DNA from: JAGQRJ01 sp041402045
Lineage (GTDB): Bacteria; Planctomycetota; J058
Direction of reading: 5' to 3'
Assembly: GCA_041402045.1 (NCBI GenBank)
Contig: JAWKSZ010000002.1
Span: 62,001 to 126,000 of the forward strand
Length of the DNA stretch: 64,000 nt
In this document: piece by piece, positions 39,194 through 45,550 of the stretch
How positions within the stretch are numbered: position 1 is the first letter of the stretch
Layout: each line of letters opens with the position of its first letter
Notes under the pieces: generated by a model
What the model was told of the DNA's origin: nothing
Database searches by the model: none
The model's input: only the letters and a program-made list of their open reading frames with translations
Translations under genes and position numbers: made by a program

Positions 39194-39877
39194 CTAGCGC
39201 TCGAGGGCCCAGCGCCCGAGGGCGCGCTCGACCCGGCGCCACAGGCGGCGCTCCGCGCCCTGGCGCAGGGCCTGGGCCTCGGGGGCCAACGTCCGGCGCA
39301 AGGACACCTGGGTCGCGACCAGGCGCTCCTGGCAGCCCTGGAGGAAGGCCATGACGCTGGTCGAGAGCCCGATCCGCCGCGCGGCGCCCTGGCCGATCAG
39401 CTCAGCGACCGCCGCGGCGAAGCGCAGGTCGACGGGGTAGGGCGCGTCGAAGCGCTGGAGCTGGACCTCGGCCTCGGCGCGCTCGCCGGCGACGCGCACC
39501 CGCACGAGGCAGCTCGGGCAGGGGCAGGCCAGCCACGCCTCCCCCGCGCGCAGCACCTCGCGCGCGGCGGGCCGCAGGCGCTGGCGGTGGCCGCCCAGGC
39601 GCACCGGCGGGGCGCGCAGCGCCGCCAGCGCGGCGCACACCCGGGTCGCGTGCCCCGCGTCGTCGAGCTGGCGCAGCCAGGCGCTGAAGGAGCGCGGGCG
39701 CGGGGCGGGGCCGAGGAGCGCCGTCGCGGCGGGGTGGTCGCAGGCGCGCGCCAGCTCGAGCTGCTCGCGGTCGAGGGTCCCCGCGCGCAGGCGCTCGCGG
39801 AGGAAGGCCACCTCGTCCTCGAGGCGCCCCGAGGCGAGCCAGCTGCGCTCGAGTTCGGCGAGGCGCGCGTCGGCCAT
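39194..39877 (-). CDS. Uncharacterised cytoplasmic protein with TIGR02996-like N-terminus
   Basis: 227 residues without membrane segment. The beginning (LAELERSWLASGRLEDEVAFLRERLRAGTLDREQLELA) is of a type seen at the start of many proteins in Myxococcota and Planctomycetota; I recall it near the TIGR02996 leader. The middle holds two close Cys pairs (CPCPSC). The C-terminus is Arg-rich. The function is unknown. ATG 39877 lies five bases after TACCCT on the minus strand. Confidence 0.65.
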   Translation of the reverse strand: MADARLAELERSWLASGRLEDEVAFLRERLRAGTLDREQLELARACDHPAATALLGPAPRPRSFSAWLRQLDDAGHATRVCAALAALRAPPVRLGGHRQRLRPAAREVLRAGEAWLACPCPSCLVRVRVAGERAEAEVQLQRFDAPYPVDLRFAAAVAELIGQGAARRIGLSTSVMAFLQGCQERLVATQVSLRRTLAPEAQALRQGAERRLWRRVERALGRWALER

Positions 39878-39944
39878 GCCCCAGGGTAGCCGGGCGAGCG
39901 CCGGCGTGCGTTCGTCGGGACGGCGGATCGCCCTCCACACCGGC

Positions 39945-39950
39945 TAAGAT
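39945..39950 (+). promoter_or_regulatory. -10-like box of the thioesterase operon, leaderless start
   Basis: TAAGAT, six bases, then GTG 39957. It would drive the four overlapping genes to 43964. Confidence 0.4.
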
Positions 39951-39956
39951 CCCGGC

Positions 39957-40415
39957 GTGAAGACCCAGCGCTGGAAAGAACCTGGCCCCCGCTACCTCGA
40001 GCACAGCCTCGAGGTCCCGGTGCGCTTCCCCGAGGTGGACGCCCTGGGGATCGTGTGGCACGGGCACTACGTGGGCTTCCTCGAGCAGGGGCGCGAGGCG
40101 TTGGGCCGCGCGCGGGGGATCGACTACCTCACGATCCGCGACCGCCACGGGCTGGTGATCCCGGTGGTGCACGTGGCCCTCGACTACCTCGCGCCCGCGC
40201 GCTACGGCGAGGCGGTGCGGGTCGTGACCCGGCTGCACCCCGACGAGCGCGCGCGGCTCCTGTTCACCTACGCGCTGTTCGGCCCCGACGGGACCAAGCT
40301 CGCCACCGGGCTCAGCGTGCAGGTGTTCACCCACCCCGACGGGACGCTGGTGCTGAACCGGCCCGAGTTCTATCGCGCGCTGTGCGAGGCCTGGGAGCCG
40401 GACCTCCGCTCGTGA
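39957..40415 (+). CDS. 4HBT-type acyl-CoA/acyl-ACP thioesterase
   Basis: 152 residues, hotdog fold. EVDALGIVWHGHYVGFLEQGREALGRARG contains the active-site Asp and the helix of the 4-hydroxybenzoyl-CoA thioesterase class, and VHVALDYLAPARYGEAVRV is the following conserved strand. It hydrolyses acyl thioesters, with substrate unknown. It is the first gene of a tightly overlapped operon with two ketosynthase-like proteins, which suggests it releases or edits their product. GTG 39957 is preceded by a -10-like box rather than a ribosome site. Confidence 0.87.
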   Translation: MKTQRWKEPGPRYLEHSLEVPVRFPEVDALGIVWHGHYVGFLEQGREALGRARGIDYLTIRDRHGLVIPVVHVALDYLAPARYGEAVRVVTRLHPDERARLLFTYALFGPDGTKLATGLSVQVFTHPDGTLVLNRPEFYRALCEAWEPDLRS

Positions 40416-41443
40416 GCGCCGAGGTGTGGGTCACCGGGGTCGGGGTCGCGACGCGGCTGGGGGTCGGGCGCGCGCCGCTCGAGCGCGCGCTGCGGGAGGC
40501 CCAGGCGCCCGGGAGCGCGGAGGTCGACGGCCCCGCCGCGGTCGCCGCCCTGGAGGAGGCGCTGGAGCAGGCCGGCCTCGAGCCGCGCGGGCGCGCCGAC
40601 GCCGCGCTGTTCGTGGGCTGCGCCTGGGCAGGCCTCGACCGCAGCGAGAGCGCCGTCGCGGCCCAGGTCGCGGACAAGGAGCCCGACGACGAGGCCTGGG
40701 GTCGGCACGGCTCGGACCACCTCCTGGCGCGGCTGGTGCGCGGCTCGGGGCTGGGCGGGCTGAGCTTCGTGACCAGCGCCGCCGCGGCCGGCGGCGCCGA
40801 CGCCCTCGAGCTCGGGTTGCGCTGGCTCGAGACCAGCGCCAGCCCGACGGTGGCGGTGGGCGGCGTCGCGCTGCAGAGCCGGGTCGCCGAGCGCTGCCTG
40901 CACGAGCGCCTGGGCCACGACCCCGCGGGCTGTCGCCCGCTGGACCCTGCGCGGCAGGGAACCCAGGCCGCGAGCGGGGCGGCGTTCCTGATCCTGGAGC
41001 GCGCGCCCGAGGCCCAGGCGCGCGGGGCGCAGCCCCTGGCCGCGCTGCGCGCGGTGTGGTCCGCGCGCGGGGCCAACGCCCTGGGCCGGGTCCTGGAGCA
41101 GGCCCGGCAGAGCGAGCCCGACCTGTGGCTGTGTCACGGCAGCGGGGGCGTGGCCGAGGACGGCGAGGAGCAGGCCGCGCTGCGCGCGGTGCTCGAGCAG
41201 CCGATCGCGGGGCTCGCGGCGAGCAAGGGGCTCCTCGGGCACACCCAGGCCGCGGCGGCGTGCCTCGACGCGGCGATCGCGGTGGTGGCCCTGGACGGCG
41301 GGTTCTTCCCCTGCCTCGAGCCGCAGGCGGAGCTCTCCACGATCTCCGCCGAGCGCCTGGTCCCGCGCAGCGCGGTGGTCGTGGCGCGGGACCTCCTGGG
41401 TCGAGCCTGGGCCGTGAGCTTCGCGCGGGCGGCGGCGACGTGA
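40412..41443 (+). CDS. Beta-ketoacyl synthase-like protein with Ala at the active-site Cys position
   Basis: 343 residues with the thiolase fold of ketosynthases: VWVTGVGVATRLGVG at the N-terminus, FVTSAAAAGGADALELG where TACASG-type sequence is expected, RQGTQAASGAAFLILE, LCHGSGG (first His) and SKGLLGHTQAAAA (Lys and second His). The nucleophile position is Ala123, while both catalytic His remain. Loss of Cys with retention of His is known in decarboxylating KS-Q-type enzymes and chain-length factors, so this may be a decarboxylase or a subunit. It is 60-70 residues shorter than FabF. GTG 40412 overlaps the thioesterase stop. Confidence 0.8.
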   Translation: MSAEVWVTGVGVATRLGVGRAPLERALREAQAPGSAEVDGPAAVAALEEALEQAGLEPRGRADAALFVGCAWAGLDRSESAVAAQVADKEPDDEAWGRHGSDHLLARLVRGSGLGGLSFVTSAAAAGGADALELGLRWLETSASPTVAVGGVALQSRVAERCLHERLGHDPAGCRPLDPARQGTQAASGAAFLILERAPEAQARGAQPLAALRAVWSARGANALGRVLEQARQSEPDLWLCHGSGGVAEDGEEQAALRAVLEQPIAGLAASKGLLGHTQAAAACLDAAIAVVALDGGFFPCLEPQAELSTISAERLVPRSAVVVARDLLGRAWAVSFARAAAT

Positions 41444-42297
41444 GCTTCGTCGTCCAGGGCTACGCCACCCTCGGCGCGCTGCCCGTCCCCAAGGGGCTGC
41501 GGGCGCGGGTCCCCGGGCCAGACGACCCCGAGCGCTTCCGCGGCATGGTGCGCGGGCTGCTCGAGCGGCTCGACCCCGGGACCGAGTGCGGGCTCCTGGT
41601 CGGGAGCGCCTGGGGGCCGCTGAGCGAGCTCGGCCCGCGCTGCGAGCGGGTGTTCCGCGACGAGCCGGTCGAAGACTGGGACCCGGCGCTGGTCGCGGCC
41701 CCGGCGTTGGCCTGCGCCCGCGAGCGTCGCCTGCAGGGGCCGGTGCACACGATCCAGCGGGGAGCGGCGAGCTTCGCCGCGGCTCTGGCCCTCGCCGGCG
41801 GCTGGGCCCAGCAACCCCTGTGCGTGCTCGGCGCCGACGAGGTCACGCCCCACGTGGTGTGGGCGCGGGCCGCGTATCGCGGGCTGAGCCTGAACCTCGA
41901 CGCCGAGGGCGGCGCGGGGCTGCTCCTGGGTCCGGGCCCGACCCCCCTGGCCGAGGGCTTCGCGCGGGTGGTCTCGCCCCCGAACCCGCGGGCCTGGCTG
42001 CGGGAGTGGCTGGCCGCGCACCGGACCGAGCTCCTGCTCGCGCCCCCGCCCTTGCCCCACGGGCTCACGCTGCTCCCTCAGTCGGTGAAGACCGTGCTCT
42101 CCACCAAGTGGGACGGCGAGCACCCCGCGAGCGCGGCCAGCGCCGCAGCGCTGGCCGTGGGGCTCCTGGCCGGGCACGTGCCGTCCACGGTGTGCGGGCT
42201 GGCGACGCGGCCCCAGGCGGTGGCGGTGGCGGCGGTGACCCCTCGCGGCGCGCTGGGGGTGATCCGGCTGGTGGCGCCGGGGACCCCCCTCGGGTGA
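41440..42297 (+). CDS. Degenerate ketosynthase-like protein
   Basis: 285 residues. GPVHTIQRGAASFAAALALAG, LCVLGADEVTPHVVWARAAY and AEGGAGLLLG align by pattern with the middle of a ketosynthase (helix after the nucleophile, Gly-Ala-Asp, Gly-rich strand). There is no active-site Cys at the usual place, and the KSxxGH region is reduced to VKTVLSTKWDGEHPASAAS. With the preceding protein it could form a heterodimer like KS-chain-length factor, but both lack the nucleophile. GTG 41440 overlaps the previous stop in GTGA. Confidence 0.7.
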   Translation: MSFVVQGYATLGALPVPKGLRARVPGPDDPERFRGMVRGLLERLDPGTECGLLVGSAWGPLSELGPRCERVFRDEPVEDWDPALVAAPALACARERRLQGPVHTIQRGAASFAAALALAGGWAQQPLCVLGADEVTPHVVWARAAYRGLSLNLDAEGGAGLLLGPGPTPLAEGFARVVSPPNPRAWLREWLAAHRTELLLAPPPLPHGLTLLPQSVKTVLSTKWDGEHPASAASAAALAVGLLAGHVPSTVCGLATRPQAVAVAAVTPRGALGVIRLVAPGTPLG

Positions 42298-43964
42298 GCG
42301 CGCGGGCGCTCCTGGGGGTGGCGTGCGGTGCCGGGGGCGTGGCCCTCGCGGCGAGCGCCGTGCCGGGGGCGGCGGCGCCGGTGCTCTCGGGCGCCGCCGA
42401 GGCGCCGGCGCAGGCCGCGCTCCTGGTCGCGGCCCTGGCGGTGGCCCTGGGCCTCGGCTGCCTGCGCTTCGCCTGCGGGCGAGGCAGCGCGAGCGAGGCC
42501 CTGGGCTTCGCTGGGAGCGGCCTGGCGTGGGGCGCGGTCGCGGGGCTGGCCGCGGGGGCGGGGCCCGCGGCCCGGCTCTACCCGTTCTGGGTGGCCTGGG
42601 CCCTCGCGGCCCGGGCCGCGCGCGAGCGCGGCTGGCGCACCTGGGGGGTGGCCTTCCTCCTCGGTCTGATCGGCGCCGTGGTCGGCGCGCAGGCCACCCC
42701 GCTGGTGGACGCGCGCAGCCTGCCCTGGGCCTGCGGCCTGGCCTGGCTCGGCGGCGGGCTGCACCCGCTCCCGCGGGAGGTCCCGGACCAGGCGGGGACC
42801 CGCCTCCCGCCGGTCAGCGGCTGGTTCGCGCTCGGGGCGGGCACCCTGTGCGCGGTGCCCGCGCTGGCCGCCCTCGCCCTCGGGCCGCCGCGCGGGGCCG
42901 AGCCCTGGGTCGTCCCCGGGTTGCTCCCGCTGTTCGGGCTCGGGCTGCTGGGGGTGTTCCTCTCCGGGGCCACCCTGGGGGCGGTGGCGCTGGCCTCGGG
43001 CGCCGTGGCCCTGGGCGCGGCGACGAGCGGCTGGGTGCTCGCCGGCGGCGCGCCGAGCGTCGCCAGCGCCTGGGCCTGGCCGTTGGCCGCGGCCCTCGGC
43101 TGGGGCGCGAGCCTCGCGGCCTGCCGCGAGGAGGTGCTCAAGCTCCCCGGCTCCGCGGCGGCGCGCCTCGCGCTGAGCGGGGTCGCAGGAGGCGCCGCGC
43201 TGGTGGCCCTCGGCGGCAGCCGGGCTCAGGCCGGGTGGCCCCTGATCGCGGGGGGCCTGGGGGCGTGGGGCGCGAGCCTGTGCGTCGCCGCGCCGCTCAC
43301 GGCGTGGTTCGAGGTCCGCGCCGGGCAGGCCAGCCGCGATCCGCGGCGCGCCTGGCAGGCGCGCCTGCGCGCGCGCTTCCGCCTGCGGGGGCCGCTGCTC
43401 ATGGGCCTCGCCGCCCGCCGCGCGCAGGACCCGATCCTGGAGCGCCTCCCGCGCTGGCTGCCCGCCGAGGGCCCCGTGCTCGTGGCTGGGTGCGGGGTCG
43501 GGATCACCCTCGCCCGTCTGGCTCAGCTCCCCGGGCTCGAGCTGACCGCGGTCGAGCACGACCCGCGTCGGCTGCGGGTGGCCCGCTCGGCGCTGCGGCC
43601 GACGCCGGTGACCTGGATCGCGGGGGACCCGCTGGAGGCGGAGCTCGGCCGCTACCGCGCGGTGTGGGTCGAGGACACGCTCTGCGCCTACTCGACGGCG
43701 GATCAGGAGCGCCTGCTCGCGCGCCTGGCCGAGCACCTCGAGCCCGGGGGGACCCTGGTCCTGGTCACGCCTCCGCCGAACGGCGCCTGGGGGCAACTGC
43801 TCCGGCACTGGGCCCTGGGGCTGGGCGACTTCCCGCGCTCGCTGCTCGTGCCCACCGACCTGGGGCGGCTCTTGAACCGCTGCGGCCTGGCCCTGACCCA
43901 CAGCCAGGCCGCCGAAGGGTCCTGGCCGCGCTTCGTGTGGGTGTGCCGCAAGCCCGGGGGGTGA
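42294..43964 (+). CDS. Multi-pass membrane protein with C-terminal SAM methyltransferase
   Basis: 556 residues: roughly the first 350 form many hydrophobic helices rich in Ala and Gly (GLAWGAVAGLAAGAG, VAFLLGLIGAVVGA, GLLPLFGLGLLGVFLSG). The last 200 are a class I methyltransferase with VLVAGCGVGITLARLAQL, LTAVEHDPRRLRVAR and YRAVWVEDTLCAYS. The layout recalls spermidine-synthase-like fused membrane proteins, but the core does not match their signature closely. GTG 42294 overlaps the second ketosynthase-like gene. It probably methylates a lipid-like product at the membrane; this is inference from context. Confidence 0.75.
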   Translation: MSARALLGVACGAGGVALAASAVPGAAAPVLSGAAEAPAQAALLVAALAVALGLGCLRFACGRGSASEALGFAGSGLAWGAVAGLAAGAGPAARLYPFWVAWALAARAARERGWRTWGVAFLLGLIGAVVGAQATPLVDARSLPWACGLAWLGGGLHPLPREVPDQAGTRLPPVSGWFALGAGTLCAVPALAALALGPPRGAEPWVVPGLLPLFGLGLLGVFLSGATLGAVALASGAVALGAATSGWVLAGGAPSVASAWAWPLAAALGWGASLAACREEVLKLPGSAAARLALSGVAGGAALVALGGSRAQAGWPLIAGGLGAWGASLCVAAPLTAWFEVRAGQASRDPRRAWQARLRARFRLRGPLLMGLAARRAQDPILERLPRWLPAEGPVLVAGCGVGITLARLAQLPGLELTAVEHDPRRLRVARSALRPTPVTWIAGDPLEAELGRYRAVWVEDTLCAYSTADQERLLARLAEHLEPGGTLVLVTPPPNGAWGQLLRHWALGLGDFPRSLLVPTDLGRLLNRCGLALTHSQAAEGSWPRFVWVCRKPGG

Positions 43965-43965
43965 G

Positions 43966-44271
43966 CTACTGGCGACTGCGGATCGCGTCGATCAGCTCGG
44001 CCTTCTTCATGTCGCTGCGCCCGCGGATCTGGAGCTCCTTGGCGCGGTTGTAGAGCTCGGCGTAGGTCCGCTGCTCGAGGGGCGAGTGAGGGTTTCCGGT
44101 GCCCTCCGTGGTCTGCTTCCCGCTCTCCGTGCGACCTTCGCGCCGGCGCTGCTTGTTGACGGTGCGGGCCGCGATCTCCTCGGCGCGTTCACGGCCCTTG
44201 CCGCGCTCCAGCTCGCTCTGCTTTACGTGGTCGTACATGCGCTCGTCCTTGGCGCTCCAAGCCTCGGGCAT
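43966..44271 (-). CDS. Small basic protein with Rho_N/SAP-like motif
   Basis: 101 residues, ATG 44271 with GGAGGAG upstream. The C-terminal LYNRAKELQIRGRSDMKKAELIDAIRSRQ is a helix-extended loop-helix as in the Rho N-terminal or SAP domains, which bind nucleic acid; the preceding part (AARTVNKQRRREG) is basic. Proteins of this form are common and sometimes labelled plasmid-stabilisation related, without evidence of such a role. It is convergent with the membrane methyltransferase. Confidence 0.75.
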   Translation of the reverse strand: MPEAWSAKDERMYDHVKQSELERGKGRERAEEIAARTVNKQRRREGRTESGKQTTEGTGNPHSPLEQRTYAELYNRAKELQIRGRSDMKKAELIDAIRSRQ

Positions 44272-44415
44272 GGCTCCTCCTGTCGCGCTCCCCGCCACGC
44301 AAGTCGAGCGCCAGACCCCAACCCCAAACCTCGCGTGCCGTCGCGCCGCGGGCGTCTCACGGCCCGACGGGGTCGGACCCCGGTTTGCGGACTCCTTCCG
44401 GGAGAAGGAGGCTAC

Positions 44416-44796
44416 ATGCTGCACATCGAGGAACAACGCGACGACTACGTGGAGCTGGTGGCGCGAGGCAAGCTCGAGCGAGACGACTACGAGCGGGTGC
44501 TCCCGCTGCTCGAGGCCCAGCTCGAGCGCGAGGGCGCGCTGCGCGCCCTGATCGTGCTCCGCGACTTCAAGGGCTGGACCCTGGGGGCGGCCCTCGACGA
44601 CCTGCGCTTCGACCTGTCACACCGCAAGGACTTCGACCGGATGGCGATCGTCGGGGAGGGGAGCCTGCAGAAGTGGGCGACGACCCTCAGCGCCCCCCTG
44701 TTCAGCGGCGAGGTGCGCTTCTACGAGTTCGCCGACGAGCAGCGCGCCCGTGACTGGGTGCGCGCCGGCGCCGACGTCGAGGCCGCGCGGCGCTAG
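44416..44796 (+). CDS. SpoIIAA-like (STAS-type) protein
   Basis: 126 residues. LHIEEQRDDYVELVARGKLERDDYERVLPLLE and ALIVLRDFKGWTLGAALDDLRFDL, then FDRMAIVGEGSLQKW and RFYEFADEQRARDWV match the SpoIIAA-like family (PF11964 as I recall), a STAS-related fold without the phosphorylatable Ser motif. AAGGAGGCTAC precedes ATG 44416. The role is unknown; members are found singly in many genomes. Confidence 0.85.
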   Translation: MLHIEEQRDDYVELVARGKLERDDYERVLPLLEAQLEREGALRALIVLRDFKGWTLGAALDDLRFDLSHRKDFDRMAIVGEGSLQKWATTLSAPLFSGEVRFYEFADEQRARDWVRAGADVEAARR

Positions 44797-44821
44797 CCCG
44801 CCTGCCTGCCGTGTCTCGTCC

Positions 44822-44839
44822 CGGGACGCGCGTGTCCCG
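44822..44839. terminator. GC-rich palindrome after the SpoIIAA-like gene
   Basis: CGGGACGCGCGTGTCCCG can fold on a six-base stem, 25 bases after the gene's stop. The core closely matches the palindrome at 54449-54466. Terminator function is inferred from position; there is no T-run. Confidence 0.35.
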
Positions 44840-44952
44840 TTCCGGGCAGACCTGGGGACAGAGGAGCGGCAGAGAGAGCAGGGACCGCCGCCGCGGTTCC
44901 CGTCGTCGAGCGCCCCGGCCGGGGTATCGTGCGCACCCGACCGGAGGTGCCC

Positions 44953-45475
44953 GTGCGGATCGAAGCGATCGCGATCGGAACCAACCCGCCCCACGACGTG
45001 AACGTGATCGTGGAGGTCCCCGTCGGCGGCCAGCCGATCAAGTACGAGCTCGACAAGGCGGCGGGGACCCTCGTGGTCGACCGCTTCCTCTACACCCCCA
45101 TGCGCTACCCGGGGAACTACGGCTTCGTGCCCCACACCCTCTCCCTCGACGGGGACCCGATCGACGTGCTGGTGTGCAATACCCGGCCCCTCGTCCCGGG
45201 CTGCGTGATCAACGTGCGCCCGATCGGGGTCATGCTCATGGAGGACGACTCGGGCCAGGACGAGAAGGTCCTCGCGGTGCCCTCGCCCCACCTCTCGCGG
45301 CGCTACGAGGGGGTGCACGAGGTGTCGGACCTGCCCGAGATCACGGTCCAGCAAGATCCAGCACTTCTTCGAGCACTACAAGGACCTGGAGCCGGGAAGT
45401 GGGTGCGGATCGGCGACCAGGGCGACGCAGCCCAGGCCCGGCGCCTGATCTCCGAGGCGATCGAGCGCGAGGTAG
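44953..45475 (+). CDS. ppa: Inorganic pyrophosphatase, with frame changes near the C-terminus
   Basis: Hydrolyses PPi to phosphate in the cytoplasm. Family I motifs are present: IKYELDKAAGTLVVDRFLYTPMRYPGNYGFVPHTLSLDGDPIDVLV with the metal Asp residues, and VPSPHLS. After EITV the frame changes near 45352, where KIQHFFEHYKDLE reads in the next frame, and returns near 45398 to GKWVRIGDQGDAAQARRLISEAIERE. The uninterrupted frame would otherwise run through the terminator hairpin into the opposing gene. A third change near 45472, giving the TAG at 45473-45475, would give the expected length of about 174 residues; that end is my estimate. GTG 44953 has GGAGG five bases upstream. Confidence 0.85.
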
Positions 45476-45494
45476 GTCCAGCAGAAAGCGAAAC

Positions 45495-45521
45495 GCGGCG
45501 CGGATCGTCGATCCGCGCCGC
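45495..45521. terminator. Bidirectional terminator hairpin
   Basis: A perfect 11-bp inverted repeat, GCGGCGCGGAT / ATCCGCGCCGC with loop CGTCG, lies between the 3' ends of pyrophosphatase and the convergent secreted-protein gene. Confidence 0.7.
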
Positions 45522-45550
45522 GCCGCGCAGCTCGGGGTCGTCAGGCTCGG

